Below are positions 25,174 through 34,215 of a DNA stretch of 64,000 nt, piece after piece; position 1 is the stretch's first letter, and every line of letters starts with the position of its first letter. Position numbers and translations under genes: made by a program. This stretch comes from Tolypothrix sp. NIES-4075. Lineage in GTDB: Bacteria; Cyanobacteriota; Cyanobacteriia; Cyanobacteriales; Nostocaceae. Location of the stretch: contig NZ_BDUC01000006.1 in NCBI RefSeq assembly GCF_002218085.1, positions 248,001-312,000 on the forward strand, written 5' to 3'. The notes under the pieces were generated by a model, which saw only the letters and a program-made list of their open reading frames with translations, had not been told where the DNA came from and did not search any database.

Positions 25174-25632
25174 TTATACTAGCCGTGCGATCGCCTCATT
25201 AATCAAGCAATTAAACGCCGTAATTTCCGCTCTTACTATACCTTCATCTCCAGAGGTCAAACACACTTTAAGATAACTATCTGGCTGGTAGGGCATTCGC
25301 TCCGCCCATTCGATAGCCACAATTCCTGGCGTAACTTCAATACCTTCCCAGTAGGTTTCTAAATTCAAAGTTGCGACTTCTTCTGATTCTAAGCGATATA
25401 AATCGAGGTGGTATAGGGGGAGACGCCCTTCATCATACTCATTAATCAGAGTGAAAGTGGGACTAACAATTGGGGAAGTGATACCCAAACCTGCGCCAAT
25501 ACCTTGCACTAACGTAGTTTTGCCAGCACCTAAATCACCTTTGAGTAAAATTACACTACCAGCAGTTAGCGATCGACCAAAAGTGAAGCCAAGCTCGCGC
25601 GTAGCTTCTGCACTTGCAAGAACAATTTTCAT
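25174..25632 (-). CDS. tsaE: tRNA threonylcarbamoyladenosine biosynthesis ATPase TsaE
   Basis: 152 residues from the ATG at 25630-25632 (MKIVLASAEATRELGFTFGR). The frame stays open upstream through minisatellite repeats, but that extension is not conserved-looking and is rejected as coding. Walker A is LLKGDLGAGKTTLVQGIGAG, followed by SPTFTLINEYDEGRLPLYHL (typical TsaE) and the VAIEWAERMP motif. With TsaB and TsaD it makes the t6A modification of ANN-decoding tRNAs. Located just downstream of yvcK on the same strand. Confidence 0.9.
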   Translation of the reverse strand: MKIVLASAEATRELGFTFGRSLTAGSVILLKGDLGAGKTTLVQGIGAGLGITSPIVSPTFTLINEYDEGRLPLYHLDLYRLESEEVATLNLETYWEGIEVTPGIVAIEWAERMPYQPDSYLKVCLTSGDEGIVRAEITAFNCLINEAIARLV

Positions 25633-25637
25633 AATTG

Positions 25638-25702
25638 GGAGCGTGGATAGTGGGAGCGTGGATGGTGGATAGTGGGAGCGTGGATGGTGGATAGTGGGAG
25701 CG
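25638..25702. repeat. Minisatellite repeats upstream of tsaE
   Basis: The unit GTGGATAGTGGGAGC, with variants GTGGATGGTGGATAGTGGGA, repeats about four times between yvcK and tsaE. It lies in the tsaE 5' region and lengthens the apparent open frame. Confidence 0.7.
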
Positions 25703-25757
25703 TGATTAGTTGTCCCCACTCCCCAACGCACTGGCTCCCCTTGTCCCCCCATCCCCC

Positions 25758-27137
25758 TCATCTCCCCATCCCCAAATGGGCACCACTGTACCACCGCAAT
25801 AAAACTCGCGCTAATTTTTGGGGATTGTGACGGACGCAGCCGATATCATCTTCAAATAAAATATTTGCTAAGACAATTCTTCGACCTAAAGCGGATACAG
25901 CTTCGCGATCAAGGAAGACGGGATGAGAGTTTTGTTGAGCGTAGCGGATTAGTGAATGAGGGCTAGGGGATTTTTTGTGTACTAATACAGCATCAAAAAG
26001 CTGTCGTCCGCAAGCGGCATCAATGGCTCTAATGTGGTCAGAAACAGTGTATCCTTGAGTTTCACCCGGTTGAGTCATGATATTGCAGACATAAATACGG
26101 GGGGCAAGGGATGCGGCGATCGCATCGGCAATTTGTGGAACTAACAAATTAGGAATCAAACTAGTATATAGGCTACCCGGACCAATTATGATATAATCTG
26201 CTTCATTAATTGCCTTGATAGCTGCTGGCAAAGCTGGCGGATTAGCAGGAATGCAGCCAATTTTCACAATACTACCCCCAGCTTCGGGAATGCTCGACTC
26301 GCCCTCAATTCGGCGACCATCGGCTAACTCAGCCCAAAGGCGAACATCGCTCAAAGTCGCGGGTAACACTTGTCCTCGCACCGCTAGCACTTTGGAACTA
26401 GCAGCAACGGCTCGTTCTAAATCTCCGGTTATATCACTCATCGCCGTCAAAAACAAGTTACCAAAACTGTGACCCGTCAAGCCATCTCCGGCTTTGAAGC
26501 GGTATTGAAACAGTTCTGTTAACAGCTTTTCTTCGTCTGCTAGTGCTGCTAAACAGTTACGAATATCTCCTGGTGGTAACACGCCAAATTCCTGCCGCAA
26601 CCGTCCAGAAGAACCACCATCATCAGCGACAGTGACAATCGCGGTAATATTGGCACTGTAGGTTTTTAGTCCTCTGAGCAATGTGGAAAGTCCCGTACCA
26701 CCGCCAATCACAACAATTTTCGGTCCCCGGTACAATCGACGATGCGCCAATAGTACATCAATTAATTCTTCTTCGCTTTGTCCTTGTGGTCTGAGAACCT
26801 TAGTAATTGAACCTACGGTGCGGGTTTGTCCCCAGAGAAGCAACAGCAAGCCAAATAATATAACTAAAGGTCCACTAATATAATTGGGTAAGATGTCGGC
26901 GATCGCTCCCAAAATACCCCGGAGAAACTCAAGCACCCAAAAAATTGGTGTCAGCTTAATCCAAATAGCCAATCCCAGACTTGCTAGCACTACACCCGCA
27001 ACCGAGATCAGCAACCAGCGTTTCACTGATATACCTGGGGATAACCATTTGAACCACTGATTAACCCTATGGGAAGTGCGACGACGCGACTGCGCTTGCA
27101 ACGTGTTTAAAGCTTGTCTGAGAAAACCAATTGACAT
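25758..27137 (-). CDS. YvcK/CofD-like gluconeogenesis factor, membrane-anchored
   Basis: 459 residues. Two N-terminal hydrophobic segments (about 38-58, LLISVAGVVLASLGLAIWI; and about 90-115, GPLVILFGLLLLLWG) precede the YvcK domain that begins KIVVIGGGTGLSTLLRGLKT and contains TVADDGGSSGRLRQEFGVLP and PGDIRNCLAALAD. YvcK-family proteins bind UDP-sugars and influence cell-wall precursor supply and shape; those from Bacillus are soluble, while the membrane anchor is seen in cyanobacterial forms. The tsaE gene follows. Confidence 0.88.
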   Translation of the reverse strand: MSIGFLRQALNTLQAQSRRRTSHRVNQWFKWLSPGISVKRWLLISVAGVVLASLGLAIWIKLTPIFWVLEFLRGILGAIADILPNYISGPLVILFGLLLLLWGQTRTVGSITKVLRPQGQSEEELIDVLLAHRRLYRGPKIVVIGGGTGLSTLLRGLKTYSANITAIVTVADDGGSSGRLRQEFGVLPPGDIRNCLAALADEEKLLTELFQYRFKAGDGLTGHSFGNLFLTAMSDITGDLERAVAASSKVLAVRGQVLPATLSDVRLWAELADGRRIEGESSIPEAGGSIVKIGCIPANPPALPAAIKAINEADYIIIGPGSLYTSLIPNLLVPQIADAIAASLAPRIYVCNIMTQPGETQGYTVSDHIRAIDAACGRQLFDAVLVHKKSPSPHSLIRYAQQNSHPVFLDREAVSALGRRIVLANILFEDDIGCVRHNPQKLARVLLRWYSGAHLGMGR

Positions 27138-27312
27138 ACCTGAAAATAAGCAATGTGTTTAGAACAGTGAATAAGAGAAAATGTACACCACCTGGCTTTA
27201 ACGCCAAATGTGGAATTGTTAAATTTTTTGATTCCATTACATTAAGAGCTAGTAGTTAAACTTGCCAGCATCCCAGTAAAACAATACCCTGGTTTGGTAA
27301 AACACAAAACTA

Positions 27313-27804
27313 ATGGAAAAACGAATTTTAGGATTAGATCCAGGACTGGCAATTTTAGGATTTGGTGCCATAACCTGCAAACAAAGTCAAGCCAAGGTAC
27401 AAAGCACAACGGTAAATATGCTGGATTTTGGGGTAATCAGTACACCGTCAGATGCGGAAATGGGACAGCGACTGTCTACCTTGTTCGACGATTTGCACAC
27501 CCTGATGGAGGAATTGAAACCCGATTTGGTAGCGATCGAGAAATTGTTCTTCTATCGTATGTCAAGTACTATCTTAGTTGCACAGGCGCGGGGTGTGATG
27601 ATGTTGGTGTTAGGGCAGCGTCGCTTACCGTATGTGGAATTTACGCCTGCCCAAATTAAACTAGCGTTAACGGGGTATGGCAATGCCGAGAAGTCGGAAG
27701 TCCAAGACGCGGTAGCGCGAGAGTTAGATTTAGATTATATTCCTAAACCGGATGATGCTTCAGATGCCTTGGCGGTAGCGTTGACAGCATGGTATCAGAT
27801 TTAA
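27313..27804 (+). CDS. ruvC: Holliday junction resolvase RuvC
   Basis: 163 residues, standard length. Catalytic acidic residues are visible: Asp in LGLDPGLAILGFG, Glu in VAIEKLFFYR, and the paired Asp at PDDASDALAVAL. RuvC dimers cut Holliday junctions during recombination and repair, with RuvAB. Divergent from yvcK. Start ATG at 27313. Confidence 0.93.
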   Translation: MEKRILGLDPGLAILGFGAITCKQSQAKVQSTTVNMLDFGVISTPSDAEMGQRLSTLFDDLHTLMEELKPDLVAIEKLFFYRMSSTILVAQARGVMMLVLGQRRLPYVEFTPAQIKLALTGYGNAEKSEVQDAVARELDLDYIPKPDDASDALAVALTAWYQI

Positions 27805-28106
27805 ATGTTGTATAGTTACAAAAAAGTTGGAAACTAAACAATAATATAGTTGTACTTAAGCGTGTTAGTCACAACGTTGGTATAGGTGGAAAGTTGAATC
27901 GATGGTGAAATTAGACCTAAGCTCGACTTTATCCAAATTAAAGAACGTAAACTTTGTTATCTGGCATTCATTTCTAGCTTTGTGGCAAAAAATTTTTCCT
28001 ACGTCACTAATTTTGCTGAGATCGAAAAAGTCAAATCATAGATTCCATAAGGGTTTTAGCTTATGCGATCGCAATTTATAAAAATAGATAAAGTGGAGCT
28101 TTGAGC
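27805..28106. other. Spacer without recognised features
   Basis: About 300 bases after ruvC with no supported reading frame or strong hairpin. Confidence 0.4.
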
Positions 28107-28291
28107 ATGTCTGAAAAATCCTTAACAGACTCAAAACGAAAACGTTTAGAAGATAAACGAGATATGCTTGAAGCAGAGCCGCAGCTACAGTTCGACAAGG
28201 TGAAGCCAAAGCGAATGATTTTTTAGCAAAAATATTTTTGGATGAAAACTACCAAATCTGTGATTTAGCAGTTACTCCTATGCGCGTATAG
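28107..28291 (+). pseudogene. Small hypothetical gene with a frameshift
   Basis: An ATG at 28107, with GGAG about ten bases upstream, opens MSEKSLTDSKRKRLEDKRDM and LEAE but stops at 28226. In the next frame, without a start, the sequence continues as AAATVRQGEAKANDFLAKIF, then LDENYQICDLAVTPMRV, to 28291. Joined they give about 60 residues with a charged helical N-terminus. The family is unknown; the continuous protein-like character across frames is the evidence. Confidence 0.4.
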
Positions 28292-28313
28292 TACAAATTT
28301 AGCTAGTTACTCT

Positions 28314-28640
28314 ATGACTCTCCAAGAACTAGAACATCAAATCCTTGCTCTACTCCCAACGGAAAAAGCCGCAATTATCCAAAGTCTAACTCAAACCATT
28401 AATATTGGAGCTAAAGGTATCAGTAAAACATCTGGTGTTTGCGGTGGAGAAGCTTGCATTGCTGGAACCCGTATTGCTGTTTGGCTATTAGTTGAAGCGC
28501 GTCGTCTTGGCATTACTGAAGCCCAACTTTTGCAAGATTATCCTCATATTAGCGCAGCCGATTTAGTTAACGCTTGGGTATATGCAGATGCTTATTCTGA
28601 AGAAATTGAAGCTGCTATCCGCGCTAATGAGGTTGCTTAA
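28314..28640 (+). CDS. DUF433-domain antitoxin-like protein with N-terminal extension
   Basis: 108 residues. An N-terminal helical part (MTLQELEHQILALLPTEKAA) typical of cyanobacterial antitoxin fusions precedes a DUF433 domain: GVCGGEACIAGTRIAVWLLV, then LGITEAQLLQDYPHISAADL and NAWVYADAY. It probably binds DNA and neutralises a toxin. The usual toxin gene just downstream is only a stub (28644-28748), so this antitoxin is orphaned or has another role. Confidence 0.8.
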   Translation: MTLQELEHQILALLPTEKAAIIQSLTQTINIGAKGISKTSGVCGGEACIAGTRIAVWLLVEARRLGITEAQLLQDYPHISAADLVNAWVYADAYSEEIEAAIRANEVA

Positions 28641-28643
28641 ATA

Positions 28644-28748
28644 ATGGCGCGTTTATATGCTGATGACTGCTCTTGTTGCTACAATCAAGGCAAGCTTGAA
28701 AAATGTTGCGCGGTAGAGATAAAGGTGAAAAATTCATTTCCTACCTGA
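28644..28748 (+). pseudogene. Stub of the partner toxin gene
   Basis: ATG three bases after the antitoxin stop opens MARLYADD, the usual start of toxins paired with this type of DUF433 antitoxin, but then runs into unrelated, Cys-rich sequence (CSCCYNQGKLEKCCAVEIKV) and stops after 34 residues. Only the first eight or so codons look genuine. Confidence 0.5.
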
Positions 28749-28785
28749 GAATTCCCACTGTTTATATGAATAAATATAAACTTGA

Positions 28786-28845
28786 AGTAGGGTGTGTTAT
28801 GCCGTTCGCTTTTAGCGTCCCGAAGGGAAGGCTAACGCACCCTAG
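28786..28845. repeat. Palindromic dispersed repeat with AGGGTG / CACCCT arms
   Basis: AGGGTGTGTTA and TAACGCACCCT enclose an inner stem around GCCGTTCGC...GTCCCGAAGGGAAGGC. It follows the toxin stub and may also end transcripts from both sides. Confidence 0.5.
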
Positions 28846-28881
28846 AATTTAATTTTTTTAACTAACAGATGTGATATTATT

Positions 28882-29640
28882 TTATCCAAGATTCACATCT
28901 TGCTTTTTCATATCGATCGCATCTGTAGCCAAAAGTTCTGTAGCTTCTTGCAAAAGTTGCTTTTGCTCTATTTGAATTGCCTCTAACCGCATACTAATTT
29001 CTGTAAGTCTTTGCTGTTTATCTTTGTAAATTTCTGGATAAGTTGCAGGTGGCAAAGCTGGCAGGTTTTTAACTGGTTGAGGAGATGTTAGTTTTTTAAG
29101 AGCAATGTTGCTAACTTTGGTAAATGAGAAAAAACTAACTTTAATTAAGGCAAAAAGTAATTTAAAAGGAACTTGGAGAATTGACCAACTAGCGGTTTCA
29201 ATCAAGCGGACAATAGCTTTGATGATGCTTGAAGCGATCGCAATCATCAAAACCAAAATTACTAAGCTGATAATTGGGTGATTACTTGCCCAAGCAAGGA
29301 CTTGCACTATCCGAAAAATAGCTGGATGCTCAGTTAACCAATCATTTACCGAAGAAGCGATCGCTACTTCAACTGCTCTCGATGTTGTATTCTTAATTTG
29401 GTCAGCAGTTTGCCAAGACTGTTCTAATGAACTTTTAGCTTGTCCAACAGTTGTGGTGACAGAATCAATTGCCTTATCAGTCGCGCTTGTTGCTGTTTGT
29501 TTCCAAGATTCTCCCACTTGCTGCGCTGATTTCGTTAGAGAATCAACGCTTTGATAAACATAATCTTTCGCTTGCTGAAAGCGGGGAAATTTTTCTGTCA
29601 GCAAATTTATGTCTATGCTCAAATTTTGCATCTTAGACAT
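28882..29640 (-). CDS. Hypothetical membrane protein with coiled coils
   Basis: 252 residues. The N-terminal 80 residues are amphipathic and Gln/Ser/Thr-rich (for example SAQQVGESWKQTATSATDKA, then VTTTVGQAKSSLEQSWQTAD), resembling LEA- or apolipoprotein-like helices. A hydrophobic segment (HPIISLVILVLMIAIASSII, about 118-138) and a second partly hydrophobic one (about 150-175) follow. The C-terminus (KDKQQRLTEISMRLEAIQIE) is a coiled coil. No known domain recognised; it probably sits in a membrane and mediates contacts. No evident operon. Confidence 0.65.
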   Translation of the reverse strand: MSKMQNLSIDINLLTEKFPRFQQAKDYVYQSVDSLTKSAQQVGESWKQTATSATDKAIDSVTTTVGQAKSSLEQSWQTADQIKNTTSRAVEVAIASSVNDWLTEHPAIFRIVQVLAWASNHPIISLVILVLMIAIASSIIKAIVRLIETASWSILQVPFKLLFALIKVSFFSFTKVSNIALKKLTSPQPVKNLPALPPATYPEIYKDKQQRLTEISMRLEAIQIEQKQLLQEATELLATDAIDMKKQDVNLG

Positions 29641-30637
29641 AGTTTCGGCTTAGTATAACGTGAGTTCGACGAACCTCTCCCTGCCTTGAACTTTAGTTCA
29701 AGTCTGTCCCTCTCCGATTCAAAGAGGGACGGTTTTACGTAGTAAAACCAGGGAGAGGTCTTTTGATTTGTGCTAATTAGGCGAACACTATGGACATATG
29801 ATCCGTCGAATTCACGTCAATATAACACTAATCACAGCTTATCAAAAACGTTTCATTTTCAGCTTAAAGTCTCGTAGTCCGCGACTTTAGTCGTCGGGTA
29901 TTTTTGGTAACTACCAGAATTACTTAGCATTATATAATTTATTTCTGATTATGTCGGTAATTTTTGTTAATCCTAAAAAAGTATAGCTAGTATATATACG
30001 CAATGGGCAATTATTGGGAATGGCTGTTAGGGATAGCAATGTCTACGAAAAGCTCGCCTACGCGGTTTGGAATTATTTCTCCTTTAATTAGCGCTGATAC
30101 TACTTTACGGGGCTTTATCTAGCGATTTGCAATAAAACAGTAGTTTGTTTATTTGCTACTCTACTTAATTGTTAACATTTCATTACCAACAATAGTGGTA
30201 TTTTTCGGTAGACATGGTATGCTACTAAATATACAGATAAGAGTCATATAAGACTCATACCAACTCCGTCTAATTACTGATCGTTCAAATTTGATTCTTG
30301 TCCGGTGTGTCTCACTGTCGGTTTTAAGCTAAGTCTTCAACCAGACCTAATATCATACCTAATTATTTAAGTTTACGAGTTTTGGGTGAATCTACTACTC
30401 TGGTTGAGAATCACTTCCGCAATCCTCAATTTCTTCTAAATACAACTCACTGCTGATACACCTACCTATACATCTGTAGAAATTTTTGGTGTCACATGCC
30501 TTTGTCGGCACAAACTTACGATTGGATGTATTTCCTACGCAGGATAATCGACCTATTTGTCATCGTTTGGCAAATAGTATTGCTCGCAGATCGGGGTCAT
30601 TCCACATAAAACCAATCTCATGTAAGGAATAATACTC
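29641..30637. other. 1-kb spacer with a composite inverted repeat
   Basis: About 29673-29762 holds nested palindromes: ACCTCTCCCTG pairs with CAGGGAGAGGT, and inside it GGTTTTAC pairs with GTAAAACC. The remainder, up to the PEP-CTERM gene, is AT-rich with no protein-like frame and presumably contains that gene's promoter and long leader; AAGGAATAAT before the ATG at 30638 is a fair ribosome binding site. Confidence 0.45.
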
Positions 30638-31489
30638 ATGTCTATTGCAAGCATCTTGACAAAGCTACCATTATGTATGATTGGAGCAGTGGCAATGGTT
30701 GCTACAATTACTCCTGCAAGTCATGCTACCACGATCGCTATTGGGGCTAGCCGAGATACGACGATCTATCAAAACAACAATAACAGCAATGGAACTGGAG
30801 TAGGAATGTTCGTAGGTAACAACGGCATGAACTCGACGCGGCGGGCATTAACCTACTTCGACATTGCTGGCAACCTACCAACTGGGGCAAGCATTACCGA
30901 TGTGCAACTTACCCTGTTTCTCGGTCAGGTCGCGGGTTCCGGAGGGACTCCTGGAAGGGGTGACCAAACGCCGAGGAATATCTCGCTCTCCCGGGTCACC
31001 AACTCTTGGGGAGAGGGAACAAGCGGACCGGTTCCTCCCTCGGCTACCATTGGGGGCACTGGTGAGGGGTTTTCAGCGAATGTAGGGGACGCAACTTGGA
31101 ACGCTCGCTTTTACGATCCTGTCAATCCGGTTCTGTGGGGAACACCGGGGGGCGATTTTGCTGCCACTCCCAGCGCGACTATTACGGTCAGCCAAAACAT
31201 TAACGCGGGCTACACTTGGGGTTCGACGGCTGCACTGGTCGCTGACGTGCAGGGATGGCTGGATAACCCGTCCGGAAATTTCGGCTGGCTGCTGCGGAGC
31301 GAGTCCGAAAATACGCCCCAAAGCTTCCGTGCCTTCTGGACTAGCAACGCAACTGACCCGACATTGCGACCCCAACTAAAAATCACCTATGCGGAGCCTG
31401 TTCCTGAACCTGGAACTATTCTAGGCTCATTAACAGCTCTTAGCATAGGTGCTGCTGTCAAGCAGAAATTTAAGAAGCAGCAAGCGTAG
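30638..31489 (+). CDS. PEP-CTERM-anchored DNRLRE-domain surface protein
   Basis: 283 residues. Signal peptide (LCMIGAVAMVATITPASHAT, about 12-31), then a DNRLRE-type beta-sandwich: ASRDTTIYQNNNNSNGTGVG, ALTYFDIAGNLPTGASITDV, and near the end WLLRSESENTPQSFRAFWTS with LRPQLKITY. The last 30 residues are a PEP-CTERM sorting signal: VPEPGTILGSLTALSIGAAV followed by a basic tail. Exosortase would cleave and anchor it to the envelope or release it into the matrix. DNRLRE domains bind carbohydrate or form stalks. The gene looks more GC-rich than its surroundings, suggesting transfer. Confidence 0.82.
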   Translation: MSIASILTKLPLCMIGAVAMVATITPASHATTIAIGASRDTTIYQNNNNSNGTGVGMFVGNNGMNSTRRALTYFDIAGNLPTGASITDVQLTLFLGQVAGSGGTPGRGDQTPRNISLSRVTNSWGEGTSGPVPPSATIGGTGEGFSANVGDATWNARFYDPVNPVLWGTPGGDFAATPSATITVSQNINAGYTWGSTAALVADVQGWLDNPSGNFGWLLRSESENTPQSFRAFWTSNATDPTLRPQLKITYAEPVPEPGTILGSLTALSIGAAVKQKFKKQQA

Positions 31490-31893
31490 ATACTCTTACT
31501 AGTCTTGGCTTGCGATCGCCTACCATAAGCAGGGCTGTCTTATTCGCTAAAAGACGTAAAATTACAACCGTCGAGGGGTACAAAACTACGTTAATTTTGA
31601 TGTATTAAATAAGACCCCTCGCTTCAACGATAAATCAATGATTTCTACACAAAGCGATCGCATTCTGTGATGTTGCATCTAAAAGCCGATAAAATCGTTC
31701 GGTGAAAGGTCAGATCTGCCATTCGCTCTTCTGTATATTTTCAGGATGTAGGTGCAAGATACCCGATGTTGGTCACCAAAAGCCTGATATTAGTAACCAA
31801 AAGCATAGACCTATGTTGTTAACAGTAACGTCTAGCATGGCAATTTCCCCACAGTGCCGTGATTAATCAATTATTCGGATCTCTTGATGATCC
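31490..31893. other. Spacer with an inverted repeat and a short direct repeat
   Basis: CGAGGGGT and ACCCCTCG (about 31572-31622) are the arms of an inverted repeat. GATGTTGGTCACCAAAAGC is followed shortly by the related GATATTAGTAACCAAAAGC (about 31765-31805). No gene seen. Confidence 0.4.
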
Positions 31894-32955
31894 TCACATA
31901 TCGTTACTGGCGGATGCCCATAAAGCATTATCCTCAGTCTGACTTTGAGAACCGGCTCGGTAAACGACAAGATTACCATCGTCTTGAACATCGAAAAATG
32001 CTCCCGGATTACCGAATGTCTGCGATGCCCACTTGGGACGATTGTCCGTATCATACAGAACCAAATTTCCATCCGTTTGCATGATAAACGTACCTGGCTT
32101 GATTAATCCCCCAGTATTCGTTGCCCAAAGCGGTTGAGAATGCTGATTGTAAAGCACGACATTGCCATCTGTTTGCAGGATCAACGTGTGAAGCTGATTA
32201 GGCGATCTTAAGCTTTGTCCTGGCTGTAGACTTTGACCGGAAGCAAGCGTCGTTCTTCCCTTAGCAGCCCCAGGATATATTGCGCCCATAAATGCTTTGT
32301 CTGTTTCTGAAAGATGTTTATTCCAGCCGACCTCAAAGCCATTCGTGGTCAATTCTTTTGGGATAGGATAGAGCATGATTGACTGTGTATCAAAATGGGA
32401 AAATTGGGTGACATTCTTGCTGTATTGTGCAAACAAGTTGTTATCAACACTCTCTTTAGTCCAGTTGTTTGGCGGTCCCATATAGTAGCGATAGACGGCA
32501 TCCCGGTTCCAGGGAATTCCAGCTTCTGGATGTTGGTGTTCATGGATGCAGCCCAATGCATGTCCAAACTCATGCAGCACCACTCTGGAGTACTCTTCAT
32601 CAGGTGTGTCGGGCTGTAGCCAACCATAGTGCATCGTTGGTTGATTTTTATCGACCGATAAAGCATCTGTACCGATGTTAGACCAAGACTGACCATCCAA
32701 TTGACCACAGGAAATCCGAATTTCCGCATTTGGGTCATTGCCAAATGCAAATTGAATATTGATATATTGGCTCCATTGGTGCGCGACTGCCGCAATCTTT
32801 TGCTGCACAGTCGGATCACCATCCAAAAACCGAACCCGCAACGTTTGACCCGGTTGCCACTTTTTGCTGGTGACAACTGCACCACGAGTATCTTCGTCTG
32901 GGTGGACATCAATACAAACTTTGATCGATTTAAAGTCAAGGATATCATCAGACAT
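31894..32955 (-). CDS. Astacin-like zinc metalloprotease with bulb-type lectin domain
   Basis: 353 residues. The protease part (about 1-215) has the zinc motif VVLHEFGHALGCIHEHQHPE, i.e. HExxHxxGxxHE, and a downstream Met-turn-like SIMLYPIP. The C-terminal part is a B-lectin (bulb-type mannose-binding) fold with three repeats: LHTLILQTDGNVVLYNQHSQ, GTFIMQTDGNLVLYDTDNRP and FFDVQDDGNLVVYRAGSQ, each carrying the Q-x-D-x-N-x-V-x-Y mannose-binding core. No signal peptide: the protein starts MSDDILDFKSIKVCIDVHPD. A strong AGGAGA ribosome site precedes the ATG. It lies on the same strand as the chitinase and crystallin genes; together they look like a lytic or adhesive effector set. Confidence 0.88.
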   Translation of the reverse strand: MSDDILDFKSIKVCIDVHPDEDTRGAVVTSKKWQPGQTLRVRFLDGDPTVQQKIAAVAHQWSQYINIQFAFGNDPNAEIRISCGQLDGQSWSNIGTDALSVDKNQPTMHYGWLQPDTPDEEYSRVVLHEFGHALGCIHEHQHPEAGIPWNRDAVYRYYMGPPNNWTKESVDNNLFAQYSKNVTQFSHFDTQSIMLYPIPKELTTNGFEVGWNKHLSETDKAFMGAIYPGAAKGRTTLASGQSLQPGQSLRSPNQLHTLILQTDGNVVLYNQHSQPLWATNTGGLIKPGTFIMQTDGNLVLYDTDNRPKWASQTFGNPGAFFDVQDDGNLVVYRAGSQSQTEDNALWASASNDM

Positions 32956-33005
32956 AGTAATCTCCTGATTGTTAGCGCGTTTTGAAAAAGTCTGAGTTCA
33001 GTGTT

Positions 33006-34097
33006 CTAGCACGAGAGGTTCCCGCCTGGGGTAACACCTAACTGCTGGGTATAGTGCTCGTAGCGTTGGATTCTACTCTGAGCCTGTGGCGTTACCTGCC
33101 CCTTGCCACATTCGATGCCGCCATTGATGATGTTGATGGTCATGCCGAAGCCAGAGGTGCTGATGGCATTGTGGCACGATGGCTTGGGGGGTTGAGGTGT
33201 CATCCAGAACCAGAGGGCGGTCATGAAGGAGATAGAACTATCCCTGGCAACCAAGTCAGGGTTGTTGAGCAGATCAATGCCCAGAGCTTGCCCGCACGCG
33301 CCATAGTTGTAGTTCCACGACAACTGGATCGGTCCGCGACCGTGATATGTTTTACCCTGAACACATCGATAGGTATTATTGGCTGGATCGCAGTAAAGAG
33401 GCCAATTTGCTGTGTTCAGTTCTTCTATGTATTGTAAATCCCCCGACTCGTGGGCAATATTTGCCAGGAATGCAGCCGCCTCACGTTTACGTTGTTCATC
33501 CGATCCTTCATTGCAGAAGCTGGGATATTTCTGCGTGGCTGCCACCAGACCGTCGTAGGAGTAAAAACCGTTACGGTTTGGGAACAAAGCCTCGAAGGTT
33601 TGGCGCGACACAATACCCGTAAACCCACCGCCAGTAGGAGAAGGGGGACTCCCAGATTCGATGATGATTGAGGAAGTCTGATCGTTGAAGTCGTCACCCA
33701 CATAAGGCGTATCAGCCGTAAACGTCTTGCTTTTGCCACCAAAGTGAGTATCGCTGTAAAGTGTTACCTTCATTCCCGCAGGAACTTTCAACGAACTAAT
33801 AGTATCGTTTTTAATCTGCCCCCAGTCATATTTTCCTATACCTAGAGCTTGGCTAGCTCCGCGATATTGGGAGTCATCATAGACAACTACGTTGCCCTGC
33901 TGTGGGGCAGGAGTATCAACTGCGAGAATTTGAAGTTGTTGACCAATTTGTAAATTTTGAGGCTGAATATTACCGTTAGCAGCAGAGATTTTTTGCCACT
34001 GATTGCCATCACCATAGTATGCTTGAGCTATATCAAATAATGTGTCTCCAGCTTCTACGGTATGGGTTGTTGGAGGATTTCCCTGTTTTCTAGCCAT
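33006..34097 (-). CDS. LysM - betagamma-crystallin - GH19 chitinase
   Basis: 363 residues from the ATG at 34095-34097 (MARKQGNPPTTHTVEAGDTL). Domains in order: LysM (about 10-60, HTVEAGDTLFDIAQAYYGDG and NLQIGQQLQIL), a betagamma-crystallin pair (about 70-145, VVVYDDSQYRGASQALGIGK and VTLYSDTHFGGKSKTFTADT with NDQTSSIII), then a GH19 lysozyme/chitinase domain (about 160-355) with the catalytic-type Glu in ANIAHESGDLQYIEELN and the family core YHGRGPIQLSWNYNYGACGQ. It would bind and cut chitin or peptidoglycan. No signal peptide is visible. It sits between the astacin-lectin gene and a broken crystallin gene on the same strand. Confidence 0.9.
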   Translation of the reverse strand: MARKQGNPPTTHTVEAGDTLFDIAQAYYGDGNQWQKISAANGNIQPQNLQIGQQLQILAVDTPAPQQGNVVVYDDSQYRGASQALGIGKYDWGQIKNDTISSLKVPAGMKVTLYSDTHFGGKSKTFTADTPYVGDDFNDQTSSIIIESGSPPSPTGGGFTGIVSRQTFEALFPNRNGFYSYDGLVAATQKYPSFCNEGSDEQRKREAAAFLANIAHESGDLQYIEELNTANWPLYCDPANNTYRCVQGKTYHGRGPIQLSWNYNYGACGQALGIDLLNNPDLVARDSSISFMTALWFWMTPQPPKPSCHNAISTSGFGMTINIINGGIECGKGQVTPQAQSRIQRYEHYTQQLGVTPGGNLSC

Positions 34098-34161
34098 AAT
34101 TTTTACTTTCAATAATTTGAATTAATCAATTAAGTTGTCGTCGGTTAAGGCATCCTACAAG

Positions 34162-34215
34162 ATTGGCGATGTCTACGACGGGCTTCTTTACGAGACGCTC
34201 CGCTAATGCCTACGC
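34162..34215. repeat. Dispersed repeat GCGATGTCTACGACGGGCTT
   Basis: The 20-base sequence above, followed by CTTTACGAGACGCTCCGC and TAATGCCTACGC, is related to the reverse complement of 43858-43890. It truncates the crystallin-CAP gene, whose last in-frame codons run into it. Confidence 0.55.

Noticed and set aside
25633..25794. N-terminal extension of TsaE
   Set aside because: Encoded by minisatellite repeats and overlapping yvcK; the family start MKIVLASAEA is at 25630-25632.
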